Shown here: in pieces, positions 28,727-38,116 of the stretch
Layout: each line of letters opens with the position of its first letter
How positions within the stretch are numbered: position 1 is the first letter of the stretch
Source: Azospirillum brasilense
GTDB lineage: Bacteria > Pseudomonadota > Alphaproteobacteria > Azospirillales > Azospirillaceae
DNA length: 64,000 nucleotides
NCBI RefSeq assembly: GCF_022023855.1
Contig: NZ_CP059449.1
Coordinates: 1,102,501 to 1,166,500 of the forward strand
Direction: 5' to 3'
Translations under genes and position numbers: made by a program
Notes under the pieces: model-generated
The model's database searches: none
What the model was told of the DNA's origin: nothing
The model's input: only the letters and a program-made list of their open reading frames with translations

Positions 28727-30361
28727 TCAGCGCTTCTTGCCCTGGATCGGCTCCGGCGCCGGCTGGCCCATGCCCATCATCGCGCTCATGTCCGCCCCGT
28801 TCAGCAGGAACTGGCCGGTCTCGGTGACGTCGATCTTGTAGCTGCGCACGTCGTTGCCGGCGTCGTCCTTGGACGCCTGCCCGAACGCCTGGAGCATGGC
28901 GATCACCCCCAGCGCGTTCTGGGTGCTCTCGTCGGCCTTCTTGCCCGGTTTGGGCTGCATCGCCTTGGTGGCGGCGTCCAGACCGCGCAGCAGCACCGTG
29001 CTGCTGCCCACCGCGCCGAAGGCGGAGTTGGCGGCCATGCGCAGGGCGCCGGTCATGGTGCCGGAGGTCGCCGGGGTGTTGACGACGAAACGGTCGATGC
29101 GCAGTTCCGTCCCGACCTCCGCCATGGCGCCCATCAGCCGGTTGCCGATGGCGGCCATCGCCGCCTCGTCGGTCCCGTCATCCGGCAGGGCGGCCTCCTC
29201 CTCGCCGTCTTCCTCTTCATCCTCCTCACCGGCGGCCTGGGATTCGGCCAGCGTGGCGAGGTCGGCGAAGGCCCGCCACAGCGAGGCGGTCGGCAGCTTC
29301 GCGGTGCTGATCTGGATGTCCAGCTTGTCCGGCATGAAAGCCTTCGGCGCCACCTCCGGCTCCAGCGTCAGGCCGCTGGACTCGATCCCGAAGGTGGTGG
29401 AGGCCATCGGCTTGTCCAGATCCTCGGCGCTGCCGCGCAGGACGAGCTGGCCGAGGGCGAGGCGGGTGCCGTCCTCCGGGTTGAGCGCGGTCAGGCCGGA
29501 CAGGCGGACGCGCCCGCTGGCCCCGCCCATCAGGTTCTGCATCAGCGGGATCAGCTCCGCCGCCGGGGGCTGGGTGCCGGCCAAGGCGTGGGTCTGGGTC
29601 AGCCGCTGCATGGCGTCGGCGCGGGCGAGGTCGACGCGGGTGTAGGTGCCCTCCATCGTCAGGCCGCCGAGATTCAGCACCTCCTTCTTCGTCTCGTCGA
29701 GGAAGCGCAGATTGCTGACGGACAGGGCGCCGGGACCGCTCCACAGCGGGGTGCCGGCGGCGGCGGTGCCGTCCGGCTTCAGCTCCCCGGCGACGGTGAT
29801 GGCGCCGACGGTCAGGGCGCTCTCGTCCTTCTTGCCCTTCTTGCCCTTGCGGTCGCTGGTGACCGACAGGTCGCCAAGCTCCGCGTCCATGGACAGCGCC
29901 GTCTCGTAGGCGCCGGACCACAGGGCGCTGATGCGCTGGCGGCCCAGCTTGACGGTGGCCGACGGCTTGCCGTTGTCGAGGATGGCGACGCGGTCGGGCA
30001 GGGTGGCGGTGACGGCGTGGGTGTTGCCGTCCTGCGGCTTCACCGTCAGGCGGATGGTGCCGATGTCGGCGGTGGTGCCGTCGTCCGACACCGCGGTCAG
30101 AGCGGGCAGGGCGACCTTGTAATGGTCGCCGGCCGGGGTCGCCACCGGCTCGCCGGTCCAGCGCAGCTCGGTCGCGTCGCCCTCGCTCCTGGGGAACCAG
30201 CGGGCCAGCCCGTCCTTCAGCGCGGCGGCGAGCGCCCTGGCCCCGTCCTCGGTCACCGGGGGCGCCTCCGCGCGGGCGGTGGCGGGCGGCAGCGCCAGGG
30301 TTGCGAGCATCAGCGCGGCGGCGAGCGGACGGGCGGGAAAACGGCGCATGGTGTGGCGCAT
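28727..30361 (-). CDS. Secreted or periplasmic protein of unknown function
   Basis: 544 residues from the ATG at 30361 (AAGGGA upstream), with a clear signal peptide ending near PPATARA-EA. The mature part is beta-rich with repeated segments of the type LTVGAITVAGELKPDG and LSVSNLRFLDE, somewhat like proteins that line lipid or membrane surfaces. A strongly acidic insert (AGEEDEEEDGEEEAAL) lies in the last third, and the C-terminus is basic. I do not recognise the family, though DUF2125- or DUF945-like periplasmic proteins share the general look. It is divergent from the Suv3 helicase gene. Confidence 0.75.
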   Translation of the reverse strand: MRHTMRRFPARPLAAALMLATLALPPATARAEAPPVTEDGARALAAALKDGLARWFPRSEGDATELRWTGEPVATPAGDHYKVALPALTAVSDDGTTADIGTIRLTVKPQDGNTHAVTATLPDRVAILDNGKPSATVKLGRQRISALWSGAYETALSMDAELGDLSVTSDRKGKKGKKDESALTVGAITVAGELKPDGTAAAGTPLWSGPGALSVSNLRFLDETKKEVLNLGGLTMEGTYTRVDLARADAMQRLTQTHALAGTQPPAAELIPLMQNLMGGASGRVRLSGLTALNPEDGTRLALGQLVLRGSAEDLDKPMASTTFGIESSGLTLEPEVAPKAFMPDKLDIQISTAKLPTASLWRAFADLATLAESQAAGEEDEEEDGEEEAALPDDGTDEAAMAAIGNRLMGAMAEVGTELRIDRFVVNTPATSGTMTGALRMAANSAFGAVGSSTVLLRGLDAATKAMQPKPGKKADESTQNALGVIAMLQAFGQASKDDAGNDVRSYKIDVTETGQFLLNGADMSAMMGMGQPAPEPIQGKKR

Positions 30362-30533
30362 GAGGAATCCCTTAGGGTGGAGCGCGCCAGGGTAGACGGG
30401 ATAACCGGCGCCCGTCCATCGGCCCGAGGTTTTATACCGTTTCCGAAAGAGTGCGGCCCCGGATGGTCCTTGCGGCACGGCACGGCCGCCCTGACGCTTG
30501 CATTGCCGGTCCTCAGGCCCAAAACTTACGCTT

Positions 30534-33044
30534 ATGACCTCTGTCCTTTCTTCGTCCGGGGGCGGTCTGGGTGCGGGTGGCCGGGTGGTCGCCGTGCTGG
30601 GGCCGACCAACACCGGGAAAACCCATCTCGCCATCGAGCGCATGCTCGGCCACCGGACGGGGATGATCGGCTTTCCGCTGCGCCTGCTGGCCCGCGAGAA
30701 CTACGACCGCATCGTGTCGATCAAGGGCAAGAACGCCGTGGCCCTGGTGACGGGGGAGGAGAAGATCCTGCCGCCCAGCCCGTCCTACTGGGTGTGCACG
30801 GTGGAGTCCATGCCGCTCGACCGGGCGGTGGACTTCCTGGCGGTGGACGAGGTCCAGCTCTGCGCCGATCCGGAGCGCGGGCACATCTTCACCGACCGGC
30901 TGCTCAACGCGCGCGGGCTGGTGGAGACGATGTTCCTCGGCTCCGACACGGTGCAGCCGCTGATCCGCCGGCTGGTGCCGCGGGCCGAGTTCATCAGCCG
31001 GCCGCGCTTCTCGCAGCTGACCTACGCCGGCTACCGCAAGCTGACGCGCCTGCCGCCGCGCTCCTGCGTCGTCGCCTTCTCGGCGACCGACGTCTACGCG
31101 CTGGCCGAGATGATCCGGCGCCAGCGCGGCGGCACCGCGGTGGTGTTGGGCGCGCTGTCCCCGCGCACCCGCAACGCCCAGGTCGGGCTCTATCAGGCGG
31201 GGGAGGTGGATTATCTGGTGGCGACCGACGCCATCGGCATGGGGCTGAATATGGACGTCGACCATGTCGCCTTCGCCCGCATCGTGAAGTTCGACGGCTT
31301 CGCCCCACGCCGCCTGCGCGCGCCGGAGGTGGCGCAGATCGCCGGGCGCGCCGGGCGGCACATGCGCGACGGCACCTTCGGCACCACCGACGAGGTGGGG
31401 GAGTTGGAGGCCGACGTCGTCGACCGCGTCGAGAACCACCAGTTCGAGACGATCAAGACGCTGATGTGGCGCAACAGCAAGCTGCGCTTCGACACGCCGG
31501 GCTTCCTGCTGAAGTCGCTGGAGGAACGCCCGCCGATCCCGGAGCTGCTGCGCGCCCGCGACGCCGACGACCATCTGGCGCTCCAGGCACTGGTCCGCGA
31601 CCATGAGGTGATGGACCTCGCCAAGGGCCGCGACAACGTGCGCCTGCTCTGGGAGGTCTGCCAGGTCCCCGACTTCCGCAAGGTGCTGTCGGACGCCCAC
31701 ACCCGGCTGCTCGGGCAGATCTTCCGGCAGCTGCGCACCGGCATCGGGCGGCTGGACGAGGACTGGGCGGCCAAGCAGATCGCCCGGCTCGACCGCACCG
31801 AGGGCGACATCGACGCGCTGGTCGCCCGCATCGCCCACATCCGCACCTGGACCTACATCTCCAACCGGCCGAGCTGGCTGACCGACCCGGTGCATTGGCA
31901 GGCGCGCACCCGCGCCATCGAGGACAAGCTGTCCGACGCCCTGCACGAGCGGCTGACGCAGCGCTTCATCGACCGCCGCTCGGCCACGCTGGCCCGCACG
32001 CTGAAGGACGGGCGGGAGCTGATCGGCGGCGTGCGCGCCGACGGCGAGGTGGTGGTGGAAGGTCACCCGGTGGGCCGGCTGGAGGGCTTCCGCTTCGTCC
32101 CCGACGCCCCGGAGCGCTCGGAGGAGGCCAAGTCCCTGCTGACCGCCGCCCGCCGCGCGCTCCGCGAGGAGGTGGCGTCCCGCCTGCGCGCCTTCGAGCA
32201 GGAGCCGGACGACGTGTTCGCCCTCGGGCCGGACGGGGTGCTGACGGCGGACGGGTTGGCGGTGGCCCGGCTCGGCCCCGGCCCGTCGGTTCTGACCCCG
32301 GCGGTTCTGCCCTTCGACGAGGGGCTGCTCGACCAGGGGCAGCTCGACCGCGTGCGCGTCCGGCTGGAACGCTGGGTGAAGGACCGCGTCGCCGCCCGGC
32401 TGCGCCCCCTGCTGGCGTTGCGCGATGCGAGCGATCTGACGGGAACGGCGCGTGGGCTGGCCTTCCAGCTCGTCGAGAACATGGGGGCGATGCCCCGCGC
32501 ACCGGTTGCTCCGATGGTGGAAGGGCTGGAGAAGGCCGACCGCAAGGCGCTGTCCCGCCACGGGGTGCGGCTCGGCGTGTCGCACCTCTATCTGACGGCG
32601 CTCGCCAAGCCGGGGGCGGTGGAACTGCGCGGGCTGTTGTGGGCGGTGAAGCACCGGCTGCCCCTGCCGGTGCCGATCCCGCCTCCGGGCCGCGTCTCGG
32701 TGGAGGCCACCGGCGCGCCGCCCGCCTTCTGGGAGGCCATCGGCTATCCGGCGGCCGGGCCGCGGGCGCTGCGGGTGGACATGCTCGACCGGCTGGAGAC
32801 CGAGCTGCTGACCGCCGCCAAGGAGGGCCGGGCGGTGGCCGAGCCGGCCCTGGCCCAGATGATCGGCGCCAAGCCGGACGAGCTGGGTGCGGTGATGAAG
32901 GGGCTTGGCTACACCCGTTCAGTGGCGGAGGATGGGGCGGTTTCCTGGCGCCGCCGTCGCAACCCGCGCCACAAGCCCCGCCGCGAGGCCCCCGTCAACG
33001 CCGACCACCCCTTCGCCAAGCTGCGCCAGCTTTCGGGAACGTGA
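30534..33044 (+). CDS. Suv3-like ATP-dependent RNA helicase
   Basis: 836 residues from the ATG at 30534. Superfamily 2 helicase with motif I GPTNTGKTH, motif II DEVQ (in FLAVDEVQLC), motif III VAFSATDVYALAE, and motifs V/VI VATDAIGMGLNMDVDHVAF and QIAGRAGRHMRDGTFGTTDEVG. This is the Suv3 class, known from the mitochondrial RNA degradosome and common in alphaproteobacteria. The C-terminal 400 or so residues include further helical regions and end in a basic stretch that could bind RNA. The partner nuclease is not in the window. Confidence 0.9.
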   Translation: MTSVLSSSGGGLGAGGRVVAVLGPTNTGKTHLAIERMLGHRTGMIGFPLRLLARENYDRIVSIKGKNAVALVTGEEKILPPSPSYWVCTVESMPLDRAVDFLAVDEVQLCADPERGHIFTDRLLNARGLVETMFLGSDTVQPLIRRLVPRAEFISRPRFSQLTYAGYRKLTRLPPRSCVVAFSATDVYALAEMIRRQRGGTAVVLGALSPRTRNAQVGLYQAGEVDYLVATDAIGMGLNMDVDHVAFARIVKFDGFAPRRLRAPEVAQIAGRAGRHMRDGTFGTTDEVGELEADVVDRVENHQFETIKTLMWRNSKLRFDTPGFLLKSLEERPPIPELLRARDADDHLALQALVRDHEVMDLAKGRDNVRLLWEVCQVPDFRKVLSDAHTRLLGQIFRQLRTGIGRLDEDWAAKQIARLDRTEGDIDALVARIAHIRTWTYISNRPSWLTDPVHWQARTRAIEDKLSDALHERLTQRFIDRRSATLARTLKDGRELIGGVRADGEVVVEGHPVGRLEGFRFVPDAPERSEEAKSLLTAARRALREEVASRLRAFEQEPDDVFALGPDGVLTADGLAVARLGPGPSVLTPAVLPFDEGLLDQGQLDRVRVRLERWVKDRVAARLRPLLALRDASDLTGTARGLAFQLVENMGAMPRAPVAPMVEGLEKADRKALSRHGVRLGVSHLYLTALAKPGAVELRGLLWAVKHRLPLPVPIPPPGRVSVEATGAPPAFWEAIGYPAAGPRALRVDMLDRLETELLTAAKEGRAVAEPALAQMIGAKPDELGAVMKGLGYTRSVAEDGAVSWRRRRNPRHKPRREAPVNADHPFAKLRQLSGT

Positions 33045-33059
33045 TGAAGAGATTCGCTT

Positions 33060-33172
33060 TTGCCCCCACCCTAACCCTCCCCCGCTTTGCAGGGGAGGGG
33101 ATGAAAGTCCCTCCCCTGCGTGAGCGGGGGAGGGAAGGGGCCCACGGCGTCAGCCGTGGGAAGGGTGGGGGC
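33060..33172. repeat. 113-bp element with terminal inverted repeats, next to an S4 gene start
   Basis: It begins TTGCCCCCACCCT and ends AGGGTGGGGGC, with the same internal palindromes and the same GGCGTCAGCCGTGGG segment as the copy at 28597-28711. The ATG of the S4 protein follows 5 bases later, so the element's last purine-rich run lies where the ribosome site must be. Confidence 0.85.
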
Positions 33173-33177
33173 TCCGC

Positions 33178-33612
33178 ATGACCGACCTCGACGATGACGA
33201 TCTCCCCGACTCCGGCTCCGATCCCACCCCGGCGGGCCGTTTGCGGATCGACAAGTGGCTGTGGTTCGCGCGCTTCTTCAAGACGCGGAGCCTCGCGGCG
33301 AAGCTGTGCAACGGAGGCGGCGTGCGGGTGTCCGGCACGGTGGTCGGCAAGGCGCATTACGCGGTGAAGCCCGGCGACGTGCTGACATTCGCGCAGGGGC
33401 GGCACATCCGTGTGATCAAGGTGGTCGCGCTCGGCAGCCGGCGCGGCCCGGCGCTGGAGGCGCAGGCCCTTTACGAGGACCTTGCCCCGCCGGTGCGGGA
33501 GGAGGCGATCCACGACCCCTACCGCGCGCCGCCGGCCCCGCGGGAGCCCGGCGCCGGGCGCCCGACCAAGCGCGACCGCCGGGCGCTCGACCAGCTGTAC
33601 GGAGAGGAGTAA
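33178..33612 (+). CDS. hslR: S4-domain RNA-binding protein, Hsp15-like
   Basis: 144 residues. The S4 domain (about 20-80) has RIDKWLWFARFFKTRSLAAKL and GGVRVSGTVVGKAHYAVKPGDVL, typical of heat-shock protein 15, which binds stalled 50S subunits. The C-terminal third is basic and proline-rich. The start ATG at 33178 has GGGTGGGGGC upstream, contributed by the repeat element. It lies between the helicase and TerC genes on the same strand. Confidence 0.88.
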   Translation: MTDLDDDDLPDSGSDPTPAGRLRIDKWLWFARFFKTRSLAAKLCNGGGVRVSGTVVGKAHYAVKPGDVLTFAQGRHIRVIKVVALGSRRGPALEAQALYEDLAPPVREEAIHDPYRAPPAPREPGAGRPTKRDRRALDQLYGEE

Positions 33613-33734
33613 GCCGGAACAGCCGGGGAAAGCGGCGGCGAAGCGCGGGCCGGGCCATTGCCATTCAGGGGTCGCAACCTCATCTGCGCAAAATAGTCCC
33701 GCAACGGCCGACTTTTTCGGAGCCCGCCGCCCTC

Positions 33735-34466
33735 ATGCTCGAACTGCTCTCCGACCCGCAGGTCTGGGCCAGCCTCCTGACGCTCACCGCGTTGGAGATC
33801 GTGCTCGGCATCGACAACATCATCTTCATCTCGATCATGGCGGCCAAGCTGCCGGTCCACCAGCAGCAGAAGGCCCGGCAGCTCGGTCTGGCGCTGGCGC
33901 TGGTCATGCGGCTTCTGCTGCTCGCCTCCATCTCCTGGGTGGCGACCCTGACGGAACCGCTGATCACCGTACTCGGCATGGGCTTCTCGGGCCGCGACCT
34001 GATCCTGCTCGGCGGCGGCCTGTTCCTGCTGGCCAAGGGCACCATCGAGATCCACAACACCGTGGAGGGTCACGAGGAGGGCGGCGCCGCCCCCAAGGTC
34101 GCCAGCTTCGGCGCGGTGGTCGGTCAGATCATCGTGCTGGACATCGTCTTCTCGCTGGACAGCGTGATCACCGCGGTCGGCATGTCCAACGACCTGCCGG
34201 TGATGGTCACCGCCGTCGTCATCGCCATGGCGGTGATGCTGTTCGCCGCCCGCCCGGTGGGCGACTTCGTGAACCGCCACGTCACCGTGAAGATGCTGGC
34301 CCTGGCCTTCCTGCTGCTGGTCGGCGTGGCGCTGATCGCCGACGGCTTCGGCTTCCACATCCCGAAGGGCTATCTGTACTTCGCCATCGCCTTCTCGACG
34401 CTGGTCGAGGCGCTGAACCTGATGGCCGCCGCCCGCCGCAAACGGAAGAAGGCCGAAGCGCACTGA
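33735..34466 (+). CDS. TerC-family integral membrane protein
   Basis: 243 residues, about seven membrane segments. Diagnostic motifs are ALEIVLGIDNIIFISIMAAKLP near the N-terminus and IIVLDIVFSLDSVITAVGM in the middle; each holds acidic residues inside a membrane helix. Such proteins have been linked to tellurite resistance and to manganese export or metal loading of secreted enzymes. No tellurite genes are nearby, so a metal-export role is the better guess. The frame is open upstream, but this ATG starts the conserved region. A strong hairpin terminator follows. Confidence 0.88.
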   Translation: MLELLSDPQVWASLLTLTALEIVLGIDNIIFISIMAAKLPVHQQQKARQLGLALALVMRLLLLASISWVATLTEPLITVLGMGFSGRDLILLGGGLFLLAKGTIEIHNTVEGHEEGGAAPKVASFGAVVGQIIVLDIVFSLDSVITAVGMSNDLPVMVTAVVIAMAVMLFAARPVGDFVNRHVTVKMLALAFLLLVGVALIADGFGFHIPKGYLYFAIAFSTLVEALNLMAAARRKRKKAEAH

Positions 34467-34495
34467 CGCTCCGGCTCTTCTGAGCAGGTCTTTCG

Positions 34496-34535
34496 ACGGG
34501 CCGTCCCTGCATCGGGGGCGGCCCGTTCGCCTTTT
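34496..34535 (+). terminator. Rho-independent terminator after the TerC gene
   Basis: ACGGGCCG-TCCC...GGGGG-CGGCCCGT forms a GC-rich stem (34496-34526), with CCTTTT shortly after. It lies 30 bases past the stop and would also separate the convergent CBS gene. Confidence 0.7.
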
Positions 34536-34539
34536 GGGG

Positions 34540-34971
34540 TCAGGTCCGCATCAGACCGTCGCGGAACTCCACCTCCTCCACCAGATGCTCGTAGGCGAGC
34601 TTGAACAGGTCGCGGATCGAGACGATGCCGACCGCGCGCTTGCCCTGGGTGATCGGCAGGTGGCGGTAGTGCTTCGACTGCATCAGGGTCAGCGCCTCGA
34701 TGGCGTCCGCGTCCGGCGGCAGGGTGTCCGGGTTGCGGGTCATGATCGCCGACACCTCGGTCTCCAGGGCGTCGATCTGGGTGGAGAGCACCTTGTTGTT
34801 CAGGTCGCGCTCGGTGACGATCCCGACGAGGTCGCCGTGGTTCACCACCAGCACGGCGCCGATGTTCTTTTCCGCCATCAGCTTCGACACGGTCAGGACG
34901 GAGGTGTCCTCCGGCACCAGGATGAGTTCCTGCGACTTCACCACGTCCGGAACCAGCTTCCGCTTCATCAT
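34540..34971 (-). CDS. Two-CBS-domain protein
   Basis: 143 residues from the first of two ATGs at 34971 and 34968; a TTG at 34980 is also in frame. The run GGGGGAA lies just upstream and fits the second ATG better. Two CBS motifs: residues about 15-65 (TVSKLMAEKNIGAVLVVNHGDLVGIVTERDL) and about 80-130 (ALTLMQSKHYRHLPITQGKRAVGIVSIRDL). Such stand-alone proteins bind adenine nucleotides and regulate other proteins; the target is unknown. A short AT-rich stretch upstream (34981-35030) may hold the promoter. Confidence 0.88.
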   Translation of the reverse strand: MMKRKLVPDVVKSQELILVPEDTSVLTVSKLMAEKNIGAVLVVNHGDLVGIVTERDLNNKVLSTQIDALETEVSAIMTRNPDTLPPDADAIEALTLMQSKHYRHLPITQGKRAVGIVSIRDLFKLAYEHLVEEVEFRDGLMRT

Positions 34972-35102
34972 TTCCCCCAATTTGTAATTTGTTTACAAAC
35001 TCAAGCGCTGCAGGGAAACAATAGCAAATCTCGCGGGTGCAAAACTGCGGCAGAAGACCGCACCTCGAATGGGGTGGTCCGGATGGAGGATCGGCCGGGG
35101 GC

Positions 35103-35717
35103 TTAACGGCGCCGCAGGACGACGGTCAGGTTGTTGGCGGGCATCTCCACCAGCTCGCCGAGGGTGAAGCCAGTGGCGGCGCGCTCCACCGCGTCCAGGT
35201 CGCGCACGCCCCAGGCGGGGTTGCGGGCCTTCAGGTCGGCGTCGAAGGCGGCGTTGCTGGGCGCGCTGTGCCGCCCGCCGCGCGTGAAGGGGCCGTAGAG
35301 CAGCAGCGGCGCGCCGGCGGGCAACAGCCGCTCCGCCCCGGCGAACAGGCCGAGCGCCGCCTGCCACGGGGCGATGTGGATCATGTTGATGCAGACCACC
35401 GCGTCGGCTGCCTCGACCGGCCAGGCGGCCGCGGCGGCGTCGAGGTCCAGAGGGTCGCGCAGGTTGGGCAGAGCCGCGGCGGCGGCCCAGGAGCGGACGC
35501 TGTCCCGCAGGTCCGGGTCGGGGTCGCTCGGCTGCCACGTCACGGCGGGCAGCGCCGCGGCGAAGGCGACGGCGTGCTGGCCGGTGCCGCTCGCGATCTC
35601 CAGCACCAGACCTCGCGGCGGCAGGACGCGGCGCAGCACCTCCAGAATGGGGGCGCGGTTGCGTTCCGTCGCGGGGGCGTGGCGGCGGGAGTCCTCAGGG
35701 TGCAGCGGATCGAACAT
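35103..35717 (-). CDS. SAM-dependent methyltransferase of the DUF938 family
   Basis: 204 residues. The SAM-binding motif I is VLEIASGTGQHAVAFAAALP, with WQPSDPDPDL as the acidic strand and VVCINMIHIAPWQAALGLF as motif IV. The whole protein matches the DUF938 family, whose substrate is unknown. Its start lies 10 bases past the stop of the MFS gene, so the two are likely cotranscribed. Confidence 0.88.
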   Translation of the reverse strand: MFDPLHPEDSRRHAPATERNRAPILEVLRRVLPPRGLVLEIASGTGQHAVAFAAALPAVTWQPSDPDPDLRDSVRSWAAAAALPNLRDPLDLDAAAAAWPVEAADAVVCINMIHIAPWQAALGLFAGAERLLPAGAPLLLYGPFTRGGRHSAPSNAAFDADLKARNPAWGVRDLDAVERAATGFTLGELVEMPANNLTVVLRRR

Positions 35718-35726
35718 GGCGACAGG

Positions 35727-36918
35727 CTACCCGCGCCCGGCGCCCAGGGCAACCGCGGCGGGGCTGCGGCGCCCGGCCATCCAGGCCCCGGCGGCGAGGA
35801 GAAGCGCGCCGGCCAGCACCGCGGCGGCGGCCCCCAGCAGGGCGGAATCGAAGCTGCCGGTGCGCGCCACCACCATCCCCGCCGGCACCGGCCCGATGAT
35901 CTGCCCCAGCCCGTAGACGGCGGTCAGCGCGCCGATGACGCGGGCTGACGCCCCGCCGGACAGGTGCCGCCCCAGCGTGAAGGATAGGGTGACGATGCCG
36001 ACGAAGGTTCCGCCGAACAGCACAGCCGACAGCAGGGCCGCCGCGGGGGACCCGGTGATCGGCAGCAGGATGCCCACCGCCTGCACGACATGGGCGAGGA
36101 TCAGCGCCCGCCAGAGGCCGAGCCGCCGCCCCGCCGCCGCCCAGACGATGCCGGACGGCATGGCCGCCAGACCGGTGACCATCCAGGGCCGCGGCGCCGA
36201 GCTGCGCCGTCTCCGGCATGGTCTTCAGGATGGCGACCAGAAAGGTGCCGGTGACGATGTAGCCGGCCCCCTCCAGGAAATAGGCCAGCGTCAGCAGGAC
36301 CATGGGAATGGAAGGGCGGAGGGAGGGCGCGGGTGTGGGCCGGGCGGCGGCCATGTGGCCGGGCTCGCGCGGCGGGTCGCTCACCCACAGCCAGGACAGG
36401 GTGCCGAAGCCCAGGCAGGCCAGGCCCAGCCACAGCCAGTCGCCGCGCCAGCCCAGCCGGTCGCCCATCACGGCGACGAACAGGCCGCTCGACGCGATGC
36501 CGAGGCCGACGCCGGTGTAGAGCCAGCCGGTCCAGGACTCGCGCCCGGCGCGGGCCAGCGCGTCCAGCGTCATGGCGATGCCCAGGATGAACAGGCCGGC
36601 GCTGGCCAGCCCGGAGACGAAGCGCAGCACGGCCCAGGCCGCCATGCCCTCGGTGAAGCCCATGCCGGCGGTGGAGGTGACGCTGGCGATCAGCGCGGTG
36701 CGGAAGACGGCGGTGCGCGCCGCGCCCTGCGGGACCAGCCCGACGCCCAGCGCCCCCAGGAAGTAGCCGAGATAGTTCAGCGAGGCGAGCAGCCCCGCGG
36801 CGTCGGTGCCCAGCCCGGTGGCCGCCTGCATCGCCGGCAGGATTGGCGTGAAGGCGAAGCGCCCCACCCCCATGGAGATGACCAGCACCAGCACGCCGCC
36901 GATCAGCACCCGGACCAT
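35727..36918 (-). pseudogene. YbfB/YjiJ-type MFS transporter gene broken by a one-base frameshift
   Basis: From the ATG at 36918 (AGGAGG upstream) about 240 residues read as an MFS transporter (GVGRFAFTPILPAMQA, then TLAYFLEGAGYIVTGTFLVAILKTMPETAQLG). At 36186-36188 a GGG run (CCC on the coding strand) throws the frame off. Removing one base would join LGAAA directly to WMVTGLAAMPSGIVWA, and the other frame then carries the rest of the transporter to 35727 (GGTFVGIVTLSFTLGRHLSG). The two halves together give a normal YbfB-like protein. It may be a true pseudogene or a sequencing error in a GC run. It is divergent from a LysR gene. Confidence 0.85.
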
Positions 36919-37048
36919 GGCTTCCTCCTGCAGGTTCTTTTTTCGTGTGGCTCCATCCTGGCGTGACGGAACCCTCATTTCTAATGATTTGTTTCGATGC
37001 TATGCTTCACTGTGAGTGATGGGAAGCGTGCGGATCGGGGAGGAGGCG

Positions 37049-37972
37049 ATGGACCTCGCGGGCCTGCGGGTGGTGAAGGCGGTGGCGGATACCGGCAGCG
37101 TCAGCCGGGCGGCGGAGACGCTGAACTGCGTCCAGTCCAACGTGACGGCGCGGCTGAAGCGGCTGGAGGAGGATCTCGGCGTGCCGCTGTTCCTGCGGCT
37201 CAGCCGCGGTATGGCGCCGACGCCGGCCGGGCGGGTGCTGGCCGACTACGCCGACCGGGTGCTGCGCCTCGTCGCCCAGGCGCGCGACGCGGTGGCCGAC
37301 GCGGCGGGGCGGGGCGGGCGGCTGTCCGTGGGCACCATGGAGACCACCGCCGCCGTGCGGCTGCCGCCGATCCTCGCCCGCTTCCACGCGGAGAACCCGG
37401 ACGTCGATCTGACCATCGTCCCCGGCCCCACCGAAACCATGCTGGGGGAGGTGCTGGCCGGGCGCATCGACGGCGCCTTCGTCTCCGGGGCGGTGGAGCA
37501 TCCCGAACTGGTCAGCCAGCCCGTCTTCGAGGAGGAGCTGGTGCTGGTCGAACCGGCCAGCGGCATCACCAGCGAGTCCGGGCGGAACACCCTGCTGGCC
37601 TTCCGGCGCGGCTGCGCCTACCGCGCCCGAGCGGAGACGGCGATGCGCGAGGCCGGGCGGGTTCCCTACCGCGTGATGGAGTTCGGGGCGCTGGAGGCCA
37701 TCCTGGGCTGCGTCGGCGCCGGCATGGGCGTCACCGTCCTGCCCCGCGTCGTGGTGGAGCGGGAGCCCTGGCGCGGCCTGTTCACCGCCCGCCCACTGCC
37801 GCCGGAACTGGCCCGCATGCCCACCCGTTTCGTCCGGCGGGTGGATTCCATGGAGACGGTGGCCCTGCGCACCTTCCTGGAGGCGGTCGCGGAGGGGAAT
37901 ATGGAGGGTGGGGCTGCGTCGCTTGCGCCCACACAACCGGCGGGGTTGATCCCGTCTCAGGCGGCGTGCTAG
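37049..37972 (+). CDS. LysR-family regulator of the divergent MFS gene
   Basis: 307 residues from the ATG at 37049 (GGGAGGAGG upstream); GTG 37016 and ATG 37019 are alternatives. The N-terminal helix-turn-helix has LRVVKAVADTGSVSRAAETLNCVQSNVTARLKRLEEDLGV. The effector domain starts SVGTMETTAAVRLPPILARFH. Pairing of LysR genes with divergent YbfB-type transporters is common, so the likely target is the neighbour. The 130-base gap (36919-37048) is less GC-rich and should hold both promoters. Confidence 0.9.
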   Translation: MDLAGLRVVKAVADTGSVSRAAETLNCVQSNVTARLKRLEEDLGVPLFLRLSRGMAPTPAGRVLADYADRVLRLVAQARDAVADAAGRGGRLSVGTMETTAAVRLPPILARFHAENPDVDLTIVPGPTETMLGEVLAGRIDGAFVSGAVEHPELVSQPVFEEELVLVEPASGITSESGRNTLLAFRRGCAYRARAETAMREAGRVPYRVMEFGALEAILGCVGAGMGVTVLPRVVVEREPWRGLFTARPLPPELARMPTRFVRRVDSMETVALRTFLEAVAEGNMEGGAASLAPTQPAGLIPSQAAC

Positions 37973-38116
37973 GCAAGCGCCGCGGTCGGGCCATGGTCCA
38001 TTCATGCCCTCGGCCGCACCCACGCGCGAGCACGTCAGTCGAAGCGTCCATCGATGCGACTCGAACCCCGGCGCGTGAACACCGCCGGAACTGGCGAGAA
38101 CAGCGGAGAACGAATC

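Noticed and set aside
30513..32654. 713-codon minus-strand frame across the helicase gene
   Set aside because: Translation is repetitive and His/Gln/Val-rich as expected for the antisense of GC-rich coding DNA. The helicase frame is certain.
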